From an uncultured Clostridia bacterium (GTDB lineage: Bacteria; Bacillota; Clostridia; UBA1381), in contig CAUGRT010000042.1 of NCBI GenBank assembly GCA_959602045.1, forward strand, positions 1-22,972: a DNA stretch of 22,972 nt, given 5' to 3'. Of this stretch, positions 7,903 through 15,903 are shown piece after piece. The notes under the pieces are model-generated. The model was not told the origin of the DNA. It did not search any database and saw only the letters and a program-made list of their open reading frames with translations. Position 1 is the first letter of the stretch, and each line of letters starts with the position of its first letter. A program made the translations under genes and the position numbers.

Positions 7903-8786
7903 ACGGAATACTGGTGGTGAATAAGCCTGTAGGAATGACTTCCCATGATGTAGTCAATTTTATGCGCAGGCTAACGGGACTTTCGAAGGTTGGACATGCT
8001 GGAACATTAGACCCGATTGCAACGGGCGTACTTCCGGTATGCTTGGGAGTAGCAACAAAGGTCACGGGGATGTTACAAAACTCCGATAAGGTTTATCGGG
8101 CGGAGCTTGTTTTGGGAATGACAACCGATACATATGATTGCGAGGGTGAAGTGCTGACCGAATGTGCGGTAACTTGTACGGAAAAGGAAATTATTGATAC
8201 GATTCTGAGCTTTCAAGGGGAGCAAGAGCAGATTCCGCCGATGTATTCGGCAATCAAGCAGAATGGGAAAAAACTTTATGAGTTGGCGCGCAAGGGGATT
8301 GAAGTGGAGCGCAAGCCGAGAAAGGTGAAAATTTCGGCTATTTCGGTCTTGAATGTGGATATGGAAAACCATACCGTAAACATTGAGGTGGAATGTTCCA
8401 AAGGCACTTATATCCGCACCTTATGTGCTGACATCGGAAAAAAATTAAAGGTTGGCGCATATATGAATCGTTTGCAGCGTACCAAATCCTATGATTTCAC
8501 GATAGATCAATCGTATACATTAGATGAAATTAAGCAGATTTACGCTGACCGAAAGCTTCAAGAGAAGCTGATTAACGTGGAAAATCTGTTTGTTGGCTGT
8601 CCGAAGATTCATCTGAATTTAAAACAGGCGGAACGGGTGCGCAACGGTTGCCCGATTACCTGGCCGGACGGAGTGAATGGCTTGAAATACAGGTTGTATT
8701 CATCGAAAAATCGCTTTTTGTGCCTGTCGGAATGTCGGAATAAGCAATTGGTCATGCTGCAATCTTTCTGGACAGAGGTACAGTGA
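7884..8786 (+). CDS. truB: tRNA pseudouridine(55) synthase TruB
   Basis: TruB makes pseudouridine 55 in the T-loop of tRNAs. The 300-residue protein shows the family core: GILVVNKPVGMTSHDVV (8-24), then GHAGTLDP with the catalytic Asp43, ATGVLPVCLG, the KVYRAELVLGMTTDTYD strand pair, and SKGTYIRTLCADIG. A C-terminal region of about 60 residues follows. The start lies inside the end of nrnA, with AAGGAAAGGG upstream as ribosome binding site. ribF starts 25 bases after the stop. Confidence 0.97.
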   Translation: MRVPNINGILVVNKPVGMTSHDVVNFMRRLTGLSKVGHAGTLDPIATGVLPVCLGVATKVTGMLQNSDKVYRAELVLGMTTDTYDCEGEVLTECAVTCTEKEIIDTILSFQGEQEQIPPMYSAIKQNGKKLYELARKGIEVERKPRKVKISAISVLNVDMENHTVNIEVECSKGTYIRTLCADIGKKLKVGAYMNRLQRTKSYDFTIDQSYTLDEIKQIYADRKLQEKLINVENLFVGCPKIHLNLKQAERVRNGCPITWPDGVNGLKYRLYSSKNRFLCLSECRNKQLVMLQSFWTEVQ

Positions 8787-8811
8787 GTCAGAAGCTTTTT
8801 GAAAGGAGTTC

Positions 8812-9723
8812 ATGACAGAAACGATGAGAATAGTACATGCCGAATCTGGAGCAAAGATCCGCGGCGGAAGTGTTGTGGCTTTGGGGGATTTTGACGGATT
8901 GCATCTTGCGCATATGGCGATCATCCGGAGCGGAATCCGATATGCACAGGAGCAAGGTTTGCAAAGCGGAATCCTTTTATTTGAAAATAATTCAAAGGGA
9001 ACAAAGCTTATCACACCCAATCGAATCAAAATGGAGTTGCTGGAATGTGAGCAGCCGGATTTTGTGTATCTACAAAAGTTCACCAAGGATTTTATGCGGC
9101 TTTCACCGCGGGAGTTTGTGGAATTGCTGGTGCAGTGCTTGGAGGTTCGAGCGGTATGCGTGGGGTATGATTACAGTTTTGGCTACAAAGCAGAGGGCGA
9201 TGTGGCGATGCTGAAAAAATTCGGCGCCGAATACGGCTTTGAGGTCTTAGTCACGGATGCGGTGCAGCTGGATGGCCAGCTTGTTTCTTCCACAAATATT
9301 CGGAGAATGTTGGAGAACGGGGAAATCCGGGAGGTAAATCATTTTCTCGGACGGCCTTTTTGCATCGAGGGAACGGTATTAAGCGGCTTGCAGAATGGAC
9401 GAAAAATGGGAATCCCCACCGCAAATGTGCAGTATGACGCGCAGATGGTTCTTCCGGGAAATGGCGTTTATGCCGGAATTACGGAAACAGACGGCAGGCG
9501 GCTGCAAAGTGTGGTGAATGTCGGAATGAATCCGACATTTGGGGCAGAGGTCGTTACCATCGAGAGCCATATTCTGGATTTTAATGAGGATTTATATGGG
9601 AAACAAATCCGCGTCTTTTTTGAGCAAAGATTGCGCGGTGATATAAAATTTAACAGCATGGAGGCGTTAAAGGCGCAGATCATGCGGGATATTGAGCAGA
9701 CAAGAGCGATGAAGCTCGTATAG
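8812..9723 (+). CDS. ribF: bifunctional riboflavin kinase/FAD synthetase RibF
   Basis: RibF phosphorylates riboflavin to FMN and adenylylates it to FAD. The N-terminal nucleotidyltransferase half (about 15-180) has ALGDFDGLHLAH, GYDYSFGY and SSTNIRRML. The C-terminal kinase half (about 183-300) has GRPFCIEGTV, GIPTANV (kinase PTAN motif) and GNGVYAG. The usual HxGH nucleotide-binding motif reads HLAH here, a Gly to Ala change in the adenylyltransferase site. AAAGGAG lies three bases before the ATG at 8812, a short spacing. An in-frame ATG at 8824 is possible but loses no domain. It is in the same operon as truB; glmU follows after 22 bases. Confidence 0.94.
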   Translation: MTETMRIVHAESGAKIRGGSVVALGDFDGLHLAHMAIIRSGIRYAQEQGLQSGILLFENNSKGTKLITPNRIKMELLECEQPDFVYLQKFTKDFMRLSPREFVELLVQCLEVRAVCVGYDYSFGYKAEGDVAMLKKFGAEYGFEVLVTDAVQLDGQLVSSTNIRRMLENGEIREVNHFLGRPFCIEGTVLSGLQNGRKMGIPTANVQYDAQMVLPGNGVYAGITETDGRRLQSVVNVGMNPTFGAEVVTIESHILDFNEDLYGKQIRVFFEQRLRGDIKFNSMEALKAQIMRDIEQTRAMKLV

Positions 9724-9745
9724 ATTGTGGAAAGGAGTTCGTAAA

Positions 9746-11116
9746 ATGTTTACAAGTATTATCCTGGCTGCCGGAATGGGTACCAGAATGAAGTCGGAAA
9801 TGCCAAAGGTGCTGCATCGGGTTTGCGGAAAACCTATTTGTCAATGGGTGATTGACGCATCAAAGCAGGCAGGTGCGGAGAATGTTGCGGCAGTAATCGG
9901 TCATAAAGCGGAGATGGTTCGTGCAGAACTGGGCGATGAATGCGGATATGCGATTCAGGCAGAGCAAAAAGGTACGGGGCATGCCGTGATGCAGGCGGAG
10001 GAATATATCCGTCAGGCGAAGGGCTATGTTGTCGTACTGAACGGTGATACGCCGCTGATTACGGCGGAAACCATCCGGAATGCAGTGGCTTATCATCAGG
10101 AAAACGGCAATTTTGCAACGGTGCTGACAGCGGTATTGCCGGACGCAACGGGATACGGACGGATTGTCCGCGAGGTAAGCGGCAATGTGCAGAAAATTGT
10201 AGAGCAGAAAGACGCGAATGAACAGGAAAAGCAGATTCGGGAGGTTAATTCCGGTATGTATGTCTTTGATGCGGAATCGCTTCTATATGCATTGGGAGAG
10301 CTTCGCCCAAATAATGCACAGGGAGAGTATTATCTGACCGATACGTTGGAGATTCTTTTGAATGTCGGCAAAAAGGTTGGCGCTTATATTATTGAGGATA
10401 GTGACGAGATTCGTGGAATTAATGATCGGATTCAGCTGAATGAGGCGGAAACGATTATGCGCCGTCGTATTAATGCATATCATATGAAAAATGGTGTTAC
10501 GATGCGGATTCCGGAGAGTATTTATATTGAGGATGGCGTGGAGATCGGAAATGATACGGAGATTTGCCCGAATGTTACGCTGAAAGCCGGAACAAAAATC
10601 GGCAGCGGCTGCACCATCGGAACCGGTTCGGTATTGGATCGGGCGATTATTCATGATCACGTGGATATTTTAAGCTCTGTTATTTTGGAATCTGAGGTAG
10701 AGAGCAATACGACTGTTGGTCCGTTTGCGTATATTCGCCCGAATTGCCATGTCGGGAGTGATGTCAAGGTGGGCGATTTCGTTGAATTGAAAAATTCAAA
10801 TATTGACGATTCAACAAAGATCTCGCACTTGACCTATATCGGCGATTCGGACGTTGGTAAAGGCGTAAATTTCGGATGCGGTACGGTTACGGTGAACTAT
10901 GACGGAAAGAAAAAGTATCGTTCGACGATCGGGGATCATGCGTTTATTGGATGCAATACGAATTTAGTGTCACCGGTCAATGTAGGGGACGGCGCTTATA
11001 TTGCCGCGGGCTCTACGATTACGGATGATATTCCGGCAAATCAATTATCCATTGCCCGTGCAAGACAGGTCAACAAGACTGTTTCGAAGGAATGGCTTGC
11101 AAAAAGAAGAAAATAA
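9746..11116 (+). CDS. glmU: bifunctional UDP-N-acetylglucosamine pyrophosphorylase/glucosamine-1-phosphate acetyltransferase
   Basis: GlmU makes UDP-GlcNAc, precursor of peptidoglycan and wall polymers. The 456-residue protein has the uridylyltransferase signature LAAGMGTRM (7-15) with Lys21, then GTGHAV, LNGDTPL and YYLTD. A left-handed beta-helix of hexapeptide repeats follows from about residue 250, with the acetyltransferase His361 in SHLTYIGD. A TTG at 9725 would add seven residues. The ATG at 9746 is preferred because AAAGGAG sits eight bases before it and the length then equals that of other GlmU proteins. It is the last gene of the long operon; in many Firmicutes rpsO and pnp follow ribF instead. 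An intrinsic terminator follows immediately. Confidence 0.97.
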   Translation: MFTSIILAAGMGTRMKSEMPKVLHRVCGKPICQWVIDASKQAGAENVAAVIGHKAEMVRAELGDECGYAIQAEQKGTGHAVMQAEEYIRQAKGYVVVLNGDTPLITAETIRNAVAYHQENGNFATVLTAVLPDATGYGRIVREVSGNVQKIVEQKDANEQEKQIREVNSGMYVFDAESLLYALGELRPNNAQGEYYLTDTLEILLNVGKKVGAYIIEDSDEIRGINDRIQLNEAETIMRRRINAYHMKNGVTMRIPESIYIEDGVEIGNDTEICPNVTLKAGTKIGSGCTIGTGSVLDRAIIHDHVDILSSVILESEVESNTTVGPFAYIRPNCHVGSDVKVGDFVELKNSNIDDSTKISHLTYIGDSDVGKGVNFGCGTVTVNYDGKKKYRSTIGDHAFIGCNTNLVSPVNVGDGAYIAAGSTITDDIPANQLSIARARQVNKTVSKEWLAKRRK

Positions 11117-11121
11117 ATGAC

Positions 11122-11166
11122 AAAAGGCTGCAATTTGCAAACATCTGCGGATTGCAGCCTTTTTTT
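11122..11166 (+). terminator. intrinsic terminator of the rimP-glmU operon
   Basis: AAAAGGCTGCAAT at 11122-11134 pairs with 11151-11163. The stem extends inward by four more pairs (two G-U) to an 8-base loop. The run of T at 11160-11166 follows. It begins five bases after the glmU stop. Confidence 0.95.
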
Positions 11167-11199
11167 GTAAACCCGGAACATGCAAAATTCGGCTTGTCA

Positions 11200-11241
11200 A
11201 AATAAAAAAGAAACGGCATTTTAACTTATGCCGTTTCTTTT
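11200..11241 (-). terminator. intrinsic terminator of ppdK
   Basis: AAAAGAAACGGCAT at 11206-11219 pairs with 11228-11241 around an 8-base loop. Read on the minus strand, the stem is followed by a T-rich tract (complement of 11200-11210), 24 bases past the ppdK stop. It could also back up the glmU terminator on the plus strand. Confidence 0.9.
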
Positions 11242-11264
11242 AATTATCGTTTTATGAGCAATAT

Positions 11265-13895
11265 TTAAGCGTTTGCTTTAATATTTGCCTGTGCAGCTGC
11301 AAGTCTTGCAATAGGCACACGGAACGGTGAGCAGGAAACATAGTCCAAACCGATCTTGTTGCAGAACTCAACGGAAGAAGGATCTCCGCCGTGCTCGCCA
11401 CAGATACCTACGTGAAGAGCCTTATTAACCGGCTTACCAAGCTTAATAGCCATTTCCATCAGCTTACCAACGCCTGCCTGATCCAGCTTTGCGAATGGAT
11501 CGTTCTCAAAGATCTTCTTATCATAGTAAGCGTCGAGGAACTTACCGGCGTCATCTCTGGAGAAGCCGTAAGTCAGCTGTGTTAAGTCGTTTGTACCGAA
11601 GCAGAAGAAGTCAGCTTCAGAAGCAATTTCATCAGCCAGCAATGCAGCTCTCGGAATCTCGATCATGGTACCAACCTCATACTTCAGATCAATGCCGGCA
11701 GCAGCAATCTCAGCGTCAGCGGTTTCAACTACGATCTTCTTTACAAACTTAAATTCCTTCAAATCGCCGATTAATGGGATCATGATTTCAGGAACGATTG
11801 TCCAATCCGGATGTGCCTTCTTTACATTGATAGCAGCACGGATGATAGCAGTTGTCTGCATCTTTGCAATTTCCGGATAGGTTACGGAAAGACGGCAGCC
11901 TCTGTGACCCATCATCGGGTTGAACTCGTGCAGGGAAGCGATGATTGTCTTGATTGCTTCAACGCTCTTGCCCTGTGTCTTAGCCAATGCTTCAATGTCA
12001 GCTTCCTCTGTCGGAACGAACTCATGCAGGGGAGGATCCAAGAAACGAATAGTTACCGGGTTACCCTCAAGTGCTTCATAAAGCTTTTCAAAATCGCTCT
12101 GCTGCATCGGAAGAATCTTAGCCAGTGCGGCTTCTCTTTCTTCAACTGTATCGGAGCAGATCATCTCTCTGAATGCGTCGATTCTGTTTCCGTCAAAGAA
12201 CATGTGCTCTGTACGGCAAAGGCCGATACCCTCAGCACCGAGCTCTCTTGCTCTCTTTGCGTCATCCGGAGTATCTGCATTTGTTCTTACTTTCAGAACT
12301 CTGTATTTATCAGCCCAACCCATGATTCTACCGAAAGTTCCGCTGATGGAAGCTTCAACAGTCGGGATGATGCCATCATAAATGTTACCGGTGGAACCGT
12401 CGATTGAGATATAATCTCCCTCTGTATAGGTCTTGCCGCCGAGAACAAATTTCTTATTTTCTTCGTCCATTGCGATATCAGAGCAGCCGGATACACAGCA
12501 TGTACCCATACCACGGGCAACAACGGCTGCGTGTGAGGTCATACCGCCTCTTACTGTCAGGATACCTTGAGAAGCCTTCATACCCTCAATATCCTCGGGT
12601 GAAGTTTCCAATCTTACAAGAACAACCTTCTCGCCGCGGTCATTCCAAGCTTTTGCATCTTCAGCAGTAAATACGATCTTACCGCAAGCTGCACCCGGAG
12701 AAGCTGCAAGAGCCTTAGCAACCGGAGTGGAAGCCTTCAATGCTTTCTGGTCGAACTGCGGGTGAAGCAGTGTATCTAGGTTTCTCGGGTCGATCATCAG
12801 AACCGCTTCTTTTTCGCTGATCATGCCCTCGTCAACAAGGTCACAAGCGATCTGTAAAGCAGCTTGAGCAGTTCTCTTACCGTTTCTTGTCTGAAGCATG
12901 TACAGCTTCTTATCTTCAATTGTGAACTCCATATCCTGCATGTCTCTGTAGTGATCTTCCAGAGTCTTGCAGATACCAACGAACTGATCGTAAACTTCCG
13001 GCATAACTTCCTTCAGCTGATCAATCTTCTGCGGTGTACGAACACCGGCAACAACGTCCTCGCCCTGTGCATTCATCAGGAACTCACCCATCAGGTGCTT
13101 TTCGCCTGTAGCAGGATCTCTTGTGAAAGCAACGCCTGTACCGGAGGTATCGCCCATGTTACCGAATGCCATCATCTGTACGTTAACAGCTGTACCCCAT
13201 GAATACGGGATGTCGTTGTCACGTCTGTATACGTTTGCTCTGGGGTTGTCCCATGAACGGAATACGGCTTTAATAGCGCCGAACAACTGATCCTTCGGAT
13301 CGGTCGGGAAGTCTGCGCCTACCTTTTCCTTATACTCAGCCTTAAACTGGTTAGCCAGCTCTTTCAGATCGTCAGCAGTCAGCTCAACGTCCTGAGTTAC
13401 GCCCTTTGCTTCTTTCATTTTGTCGATAAGAACTTCAAAATACTTCTTACCAACTTCCATAACTACGTCTGAATACATCTGAATGAATCTTCTGTAGCAG
13501 TCCCAAGCCCATCTGGGGTTGCCGGACTTCTTTGCCATAACCTCAACAACGTCTTCATTAAGACCCAAGTTCAGGATGGTGTCCATCATACCGGGCATGG
13601 ATGCTCTTGCGCCCGAACGAACGGATACAAGCAGAGGATTTTCCTTATCACCGAACTTCTTGCCTGTGATTTCCTCCATCTTTGTGATATATTCAAGAAT
13701 TTCAGCCTGAATATCATCATTGATCTTTCTTCCGTCCTCGTAATACTGTGTACAAGCTTCTGTCGAAATTGTGAAGCCCTGGGGAACGGGTAAGCCGAGA
13801 TTTGTCATTTCAGCCAGGTTTGCACCTTTACCGCCGAGCAGTTCTCTCATGCTTGCGTTTCCTTCTGAAAAAAGGTAAACATACTTCTTTGCCAT
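11265..13895 (-). CDS. ppdK: pyruvate, phosphate dikinase
   Basis: The enzyme interconverts pyruvate, ATP and phosphate with phosphoenolpyruvate, AMP and pyrophosphate. In anaerobic Clostridia it usually serves PPi-linked glycolysis. The 876-residue protein has the N-terminal ATP-grasp domain (1-340), the swivelling phosphohistidine domain with GGMTSHAAV, in which His455 carries the phosphate and Thr453 is the usual regulatory residue, and the C-terminal TIM-barrel PEP/pyruvate domain with GICGEHGGDP, in which Cys832 is the acid/base. AGGAGG lies eight bases before the ATG. It is monocistronic and convergent with the glmU operon, with its own promoter and terminator. No separate regulatory protein gene is seen next to it. 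Confidence 0.98.
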   Translation of the reverse strand: MAKKYVYLFSEGNASMRELLGGKGANLAEMTNLGLPVPQGFTISTEACTQYYEDGRKINDDIQAEILEYITKMEEITGKKFGDKENPLLVSVRSGARASMPGMMDTILNLGLNEDVVEVMAKKSGNPRWAWDCYRRFIQMYSDVVMEVGKKYFEVLIDKMKEAKGVTQDVELTADDLKELANQFKAEYKEKVGADFPTDPKDQLFGAIKAVFRSWDNPRANVYRRDNDIPYSWGTAVNVQMMAFGNMGDTSGTGVAFTRDPATGEKHLMGEFLMNAQGEDVVAGVRTPQKIDQLKEVMPEVYDQFVGICKTLEDHYRDMQDMEFTIEDKKLYMLQTRNGKRTAQAALQIACDLVDEGMISEKEAVLMIDPRNLDTLLHPQFDQKALKASTPVAKALAASPGAACGKIVFTAEDAKAWNDRGEKVVLVRLETSPEDIEGMKASQGILTVRGGMTSHAAVVARGMGTCCVSGCSDIAMDEENKKFVLGGKTYTEGDYISIDGSTGNIYDGIIPTVEASISGTFGRIMGWADKYRVLKVRTNADTPDDAKRARELGAEGIGLCRTEHMFFDGNRIDAFREMICSDTVEEREAALAKILPMQQSDFEKLYEALEGNPVTIRFLDPPLHEFVPTEEADIEALAKTQGKSVEAIKTIIASLHEFNPMMGHRGCRLSVTYPEIAKMQTTAIIRAAINVKKAHPDWTIVPEIMIPLIGDLKEFKFVKKIVVETADAEIAAAGIDLKYEVGTMIEIPRAALLADEIASEADFFCFGTNDLTQLTYGFSRDDAGKFLDAYYDKKIFENDPFAKLDQAGVGKLMEMAIKLGKPVNKALHVGICGEHGGDPSSVEFCNKIGLDYVSCSPFRVPIARLAAAQANIKANA

Positions 13896-13923
13896 TTAGA
13901 ATTCCTCCTGTATAATTTGAGAT

Positions 13924-13953
13924 TTTAGGCATAGCAAAAATACCGCGCCTAAA
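13924..13953 (-). promoter_or_regulatory. ppdK leader inverted repeat
   Basis: TTTAGGC at 13924-13930 and GCCTAAA at 13947-13953 are perfect complements separated by 16 bases. They lie within the ppdK 5' untranslated region, between the promoter and the AGGAGG. It could be an mRNA hairpin or a regulator site. No known motif is recognised. Confidence 0.4.
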
Positions 13954-13968
13954 GTTACCCTAATATTT

Positions 13969-13996
13969 ATTATATCATAAATTTTGAAAATGTCCA
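13969..13996 (-). promoter_or_regulatory. sigma-A promoter of ppdK
   Basis: On the minus strand TGGACA (complement of 13991-13996) is followed after 16 bases by TATAAT (complement of 13969-13974), with TGA before the -10. The leader is about 65 bases long. Confidence 0.8.
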
Positions 13997-14097
13997 CATT
14001 ATATTGTTAAAAATTTCACTCTGTTTTCAAAATTGTTATATTCCACAAAATTAAAAAGGATTTTTAGGTATTTCGGCAACGAATTTTATGGATTCTG

Positions 14098-14126
14098 TTG
14101 TGTTTTTTCGGGATTTATGGTATAAT
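14098..14126 (+). promoter_or_regulatory. promoter of the APC permease gene
   Basis: TTGTGT at 14098-14103, a 17-base spacer, and TATAAT at 14121-14126 preceded by TGG (extended -10). The start near 14133 would leave an unusually long leader of about 185 bases. Confidence 0.75.
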
Positions 14127-14132
14127 TGCAAC

Positions 14133-14317
14133 AAACGGCGTTGGGTATTTTTGCACAAAATCCCCAATATTCGCATTGCGTTTGCGGGTTCAATACGCTT
14201 TTTGGGATAATAATTTCATTTTTATCAAATAATAGAACGGAAATCGTGAGGAATGCGCGGTTTACTTCTTTTTTGTGTTCAATTTATGCCGCTGTTGGCG
14301 GTGGAATGGAGATTATT
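14133..14317 (+). promoter_or_regulatory. long 5' leader of the permease gene with a weak terminator-like hairpin
   Basis: The 185 bases between the promoter and the start codon encode no credible protein. GCGTTT at 14178-14183 can pair with AATACGC at 14192-14198 (one bulge), followed by TTTTT at 14199-14203, a weak terminator shape. CCGC at 14289-14292 and GCGG at 14298-14301 form a small hairpin just before the ribosome binding site. No riboswitch consensus was recognised. The rest of the divergent gap to ppdK (13997-14097) is AT-rich and holds nothing I recognise. Confidence 0.35.
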
Positions 14318-15724
14318 ATGTCGAAGAAAATAAAATGGTACGCATTGGCGTTTATGGCGTTTTCAACGGTATGGGGATTCGGAAATGTAATTAACGGATA
14401 TTATTACTTTAACGGACTTCATGCGATTATACCGTGGGTTTTTATTCTGGCGGTGTATTTTGTTCCTTACGCTCTGATTGTCGGCGAGCTGGGCAGTGCG
14501 TTTAAGACGCTGGGCGGCGGCGTTGGCTCATGGGTAGAGGAAACGATGGGAAAAAAGATGGCATTCTATGCCGGATGGACGTATTGGGTGGTGCATATGC
14601 CGTATATTTCACAAAAGCCGACCAGTACGCTCATCGGCTTGGGATGGGCGTTTTTTCGGGACGGACGGATCGGGGAATGGTCGGTCTGGAAGCTTCAGCT
14701 TTCGGCATTGGTGTTGTTTGCGGCGGCGGTGCTGCTTTCACTGATGGGTATTAAATTTCTGAAAAAAATCAGCTCCATTGCCGGAACAGCGATCTTTATC
14801 ATGTCCATTTTATTTATTCTGATGATGATTGCCGCACCGGCGGTCACGAAGGGGCGTGTGTCTTTTTCGGATATTGATTGGAGCTGGAACAGCTTTCGAC
14901 CGGAGCTGAATGCAAATACGTTTATGAATGTGGCAATTCTGGTATTTGCGGTGGGCGGCTGTGAGAAACTGTCACCGTATGTCAATAAAATGGAAAATCC
15001 GGCAAAGGACTTTCCGTTGGGAATGATCTGGCTTGCCGGGATGGTGGCGGTTTGTGCGATTCTGGGAACGATTGCGATGGGGATGATGTTTGCCGGACAG
15101 AATATCGAAAAAAGCTTTGTCGCAAACGGCGCTTATGAATCTTTCCGAACGGTCGGACAATATTTCGGCGTGGGTGATACGCTGATGGTGATTTATGCAA
15201 TTTGCAATGCGATTGCGCAGGTGGCGGTCATTATCCTATCCATTGACGCGCCGCTTCGGATTTTACTGGAATCGGCGGATGAGGAGTATATTCCGCGCTG
15301 GCTGACGGTTCGGAATCGGAACGGCGTATACCAAAACGGTGTTCTGATTGTGGCGATTGTATCCGGCTTGCTGATTCTGATTCCGGCAATCGGAATCGGG
15401 GATGTGCATGATATTGTAAAATATATTCTGGACTTGAATGCGGTTTGTATGCCGCTTCGGTATTTATGGGTGTTTGCGGCATATTTTGCGATGAAAAAGC
15501 ACCAGGAGCAGTATGAGGCGGAGTATCGGTTTGTGAAAAGTAAGAAAATCGGTATGTTTTTCGGTGCGTGGTGCTTCTTGCTGACGTTATACGCTTGCTT
15601 GATTAAGATCTTTAATGTAGATGGAGATTCATTTAAGCTGATTCTGAATCTGCTTACGCCGTTTATTTTGGTGGGAATGGGATTGATTTTGCCTTATATT
15701 GCAAGGCGCAGTAATCAAAAATAG
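14318..15724 (+). CDS. APC-superfamily amino-acid permease
   Basis: This 468-residue integral membrane protein has about twelve hydrophobic segments. The first (about 7-28) contains the glycine-rich WGFGNVINGYYYF stretch typical of the first helix of amino acid-polyamine-organocation transporters. SAFKTLGGGVGSWVEETMG and GGCEKLSPYVNK are further conserved segments. It resembles the YjeM and glutamate/GABA-antiporter-like branch, but the substrate cannot be assigned. The frame stays open 64 codons upstream through the leader. The ATG at 14318 is chosen because it has GGAG six bases upstream and begins directly with the membrane domain (MSKKIKWYALAF). It lies upstream of a peptidase and an amino-acid exporter, separated by a palindrome. 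Confidence 0.88.
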   Translation: MSKKIKWYALAFMAFSTVWGFGNVINGYYYFNGLHAIIPWVFILAVYFVPYALIVGELGSAFKTLGGGVGSWVEETMGKKMAFYAGWTYWVVHMPYISQKPTSTLIGLGWAFFRDGRIGEWSVWKLQLSALVLFAAAVLLSLMGIKFLKKISSIAGTAIFIMSILFILMMIAAPAVTKGRVSFSDIDWSWNSFRPELNANTFMNVAILVFAVGGCEKLSPYVNKMENPAKDFPLGMIWLAGMVAVCAILGTIAMGMMFAGQNIEKSFVANGAYESFRTVGQYFGVGDTLMVIYAICNAIAQVAVIILSIDAPLRILLESADEEYIPRWLTVRNRNGVYQNGVLIVAIVSGLLILIPAIGIGDVHDIVKYILDLNAVCMPLRYLWVFAAYFAMKKHQEQYEAEYRFVKSKKIGMFFGAWCFLLTLYACLIKIFNVDGDSFKLILNLLTPFILVGMGLILPYIARRSNQK

Positions 15725-15793
15725 CGGAATTTTGTATGGCGCGGTTTGGGGCAGGGATATTTTACTATATTAATATATCAAGGTTGGTGAACT

Positions 15794-15869
15794 GGAAAGC
15801 ATGTGTTTTTGATTCGGCTGCGGCTCAGACATCCGCTACGCTGCGCGGAATCAAAAACACATGCTTTCC
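15794..15869. repeat. 22-bp perfect palindrome with GC-rich core
   Basis: The 22 bases at 15794-15815 (starting GGAAAGCATGTG) are perfectly complementary to 15848-15869. The 32-base centre contains GCGG (15820-15823) pairing with CCGC (15833-15836) and the word GCTCAGA (15823-15829). Neither end has a U-tract, so it is a poor intrinsic terminator on either strand. It occupies the gap between the permease and the aminopeptidase, and no target-site duplication or transposase is visible. It could be a REP/MITE-like element or an RNase III-type processing site. Confidence 0.85.
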
Positions 15870-15903
15870 CAGAGAGAGTTTACGTATAGAAGGGATGATT
15901 TTA

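Noticed and set aside
14003..14038. Rex-like operator (ATTGTTA repeats at 14003-14009 and 14032-14038) upstream of ppdK
   Set aside because: Only half-sites in direct orientation; no inverted TTAACAA partner at the right spacing in AT-rich sequence.
14126..14317. 64-residue extension of the permease from a TTG at 14126
   Set aside because: It begins inside the -10 box, is not membrane-like, and lacks a ribosome binding site.
15794..15869. Insertion sequence ends or CRISPR repeat
   Set aside because: No transposase gene, no target duplication, and no repeated spacers; only a single palindrome is present.
15736..15903. N-terminal extension of the M18 aminopeptidase
   Set aside because: The extension translates the palindrome, lacks family similarity, and a well-spaced ribosome binding site precedes ATG 15904.
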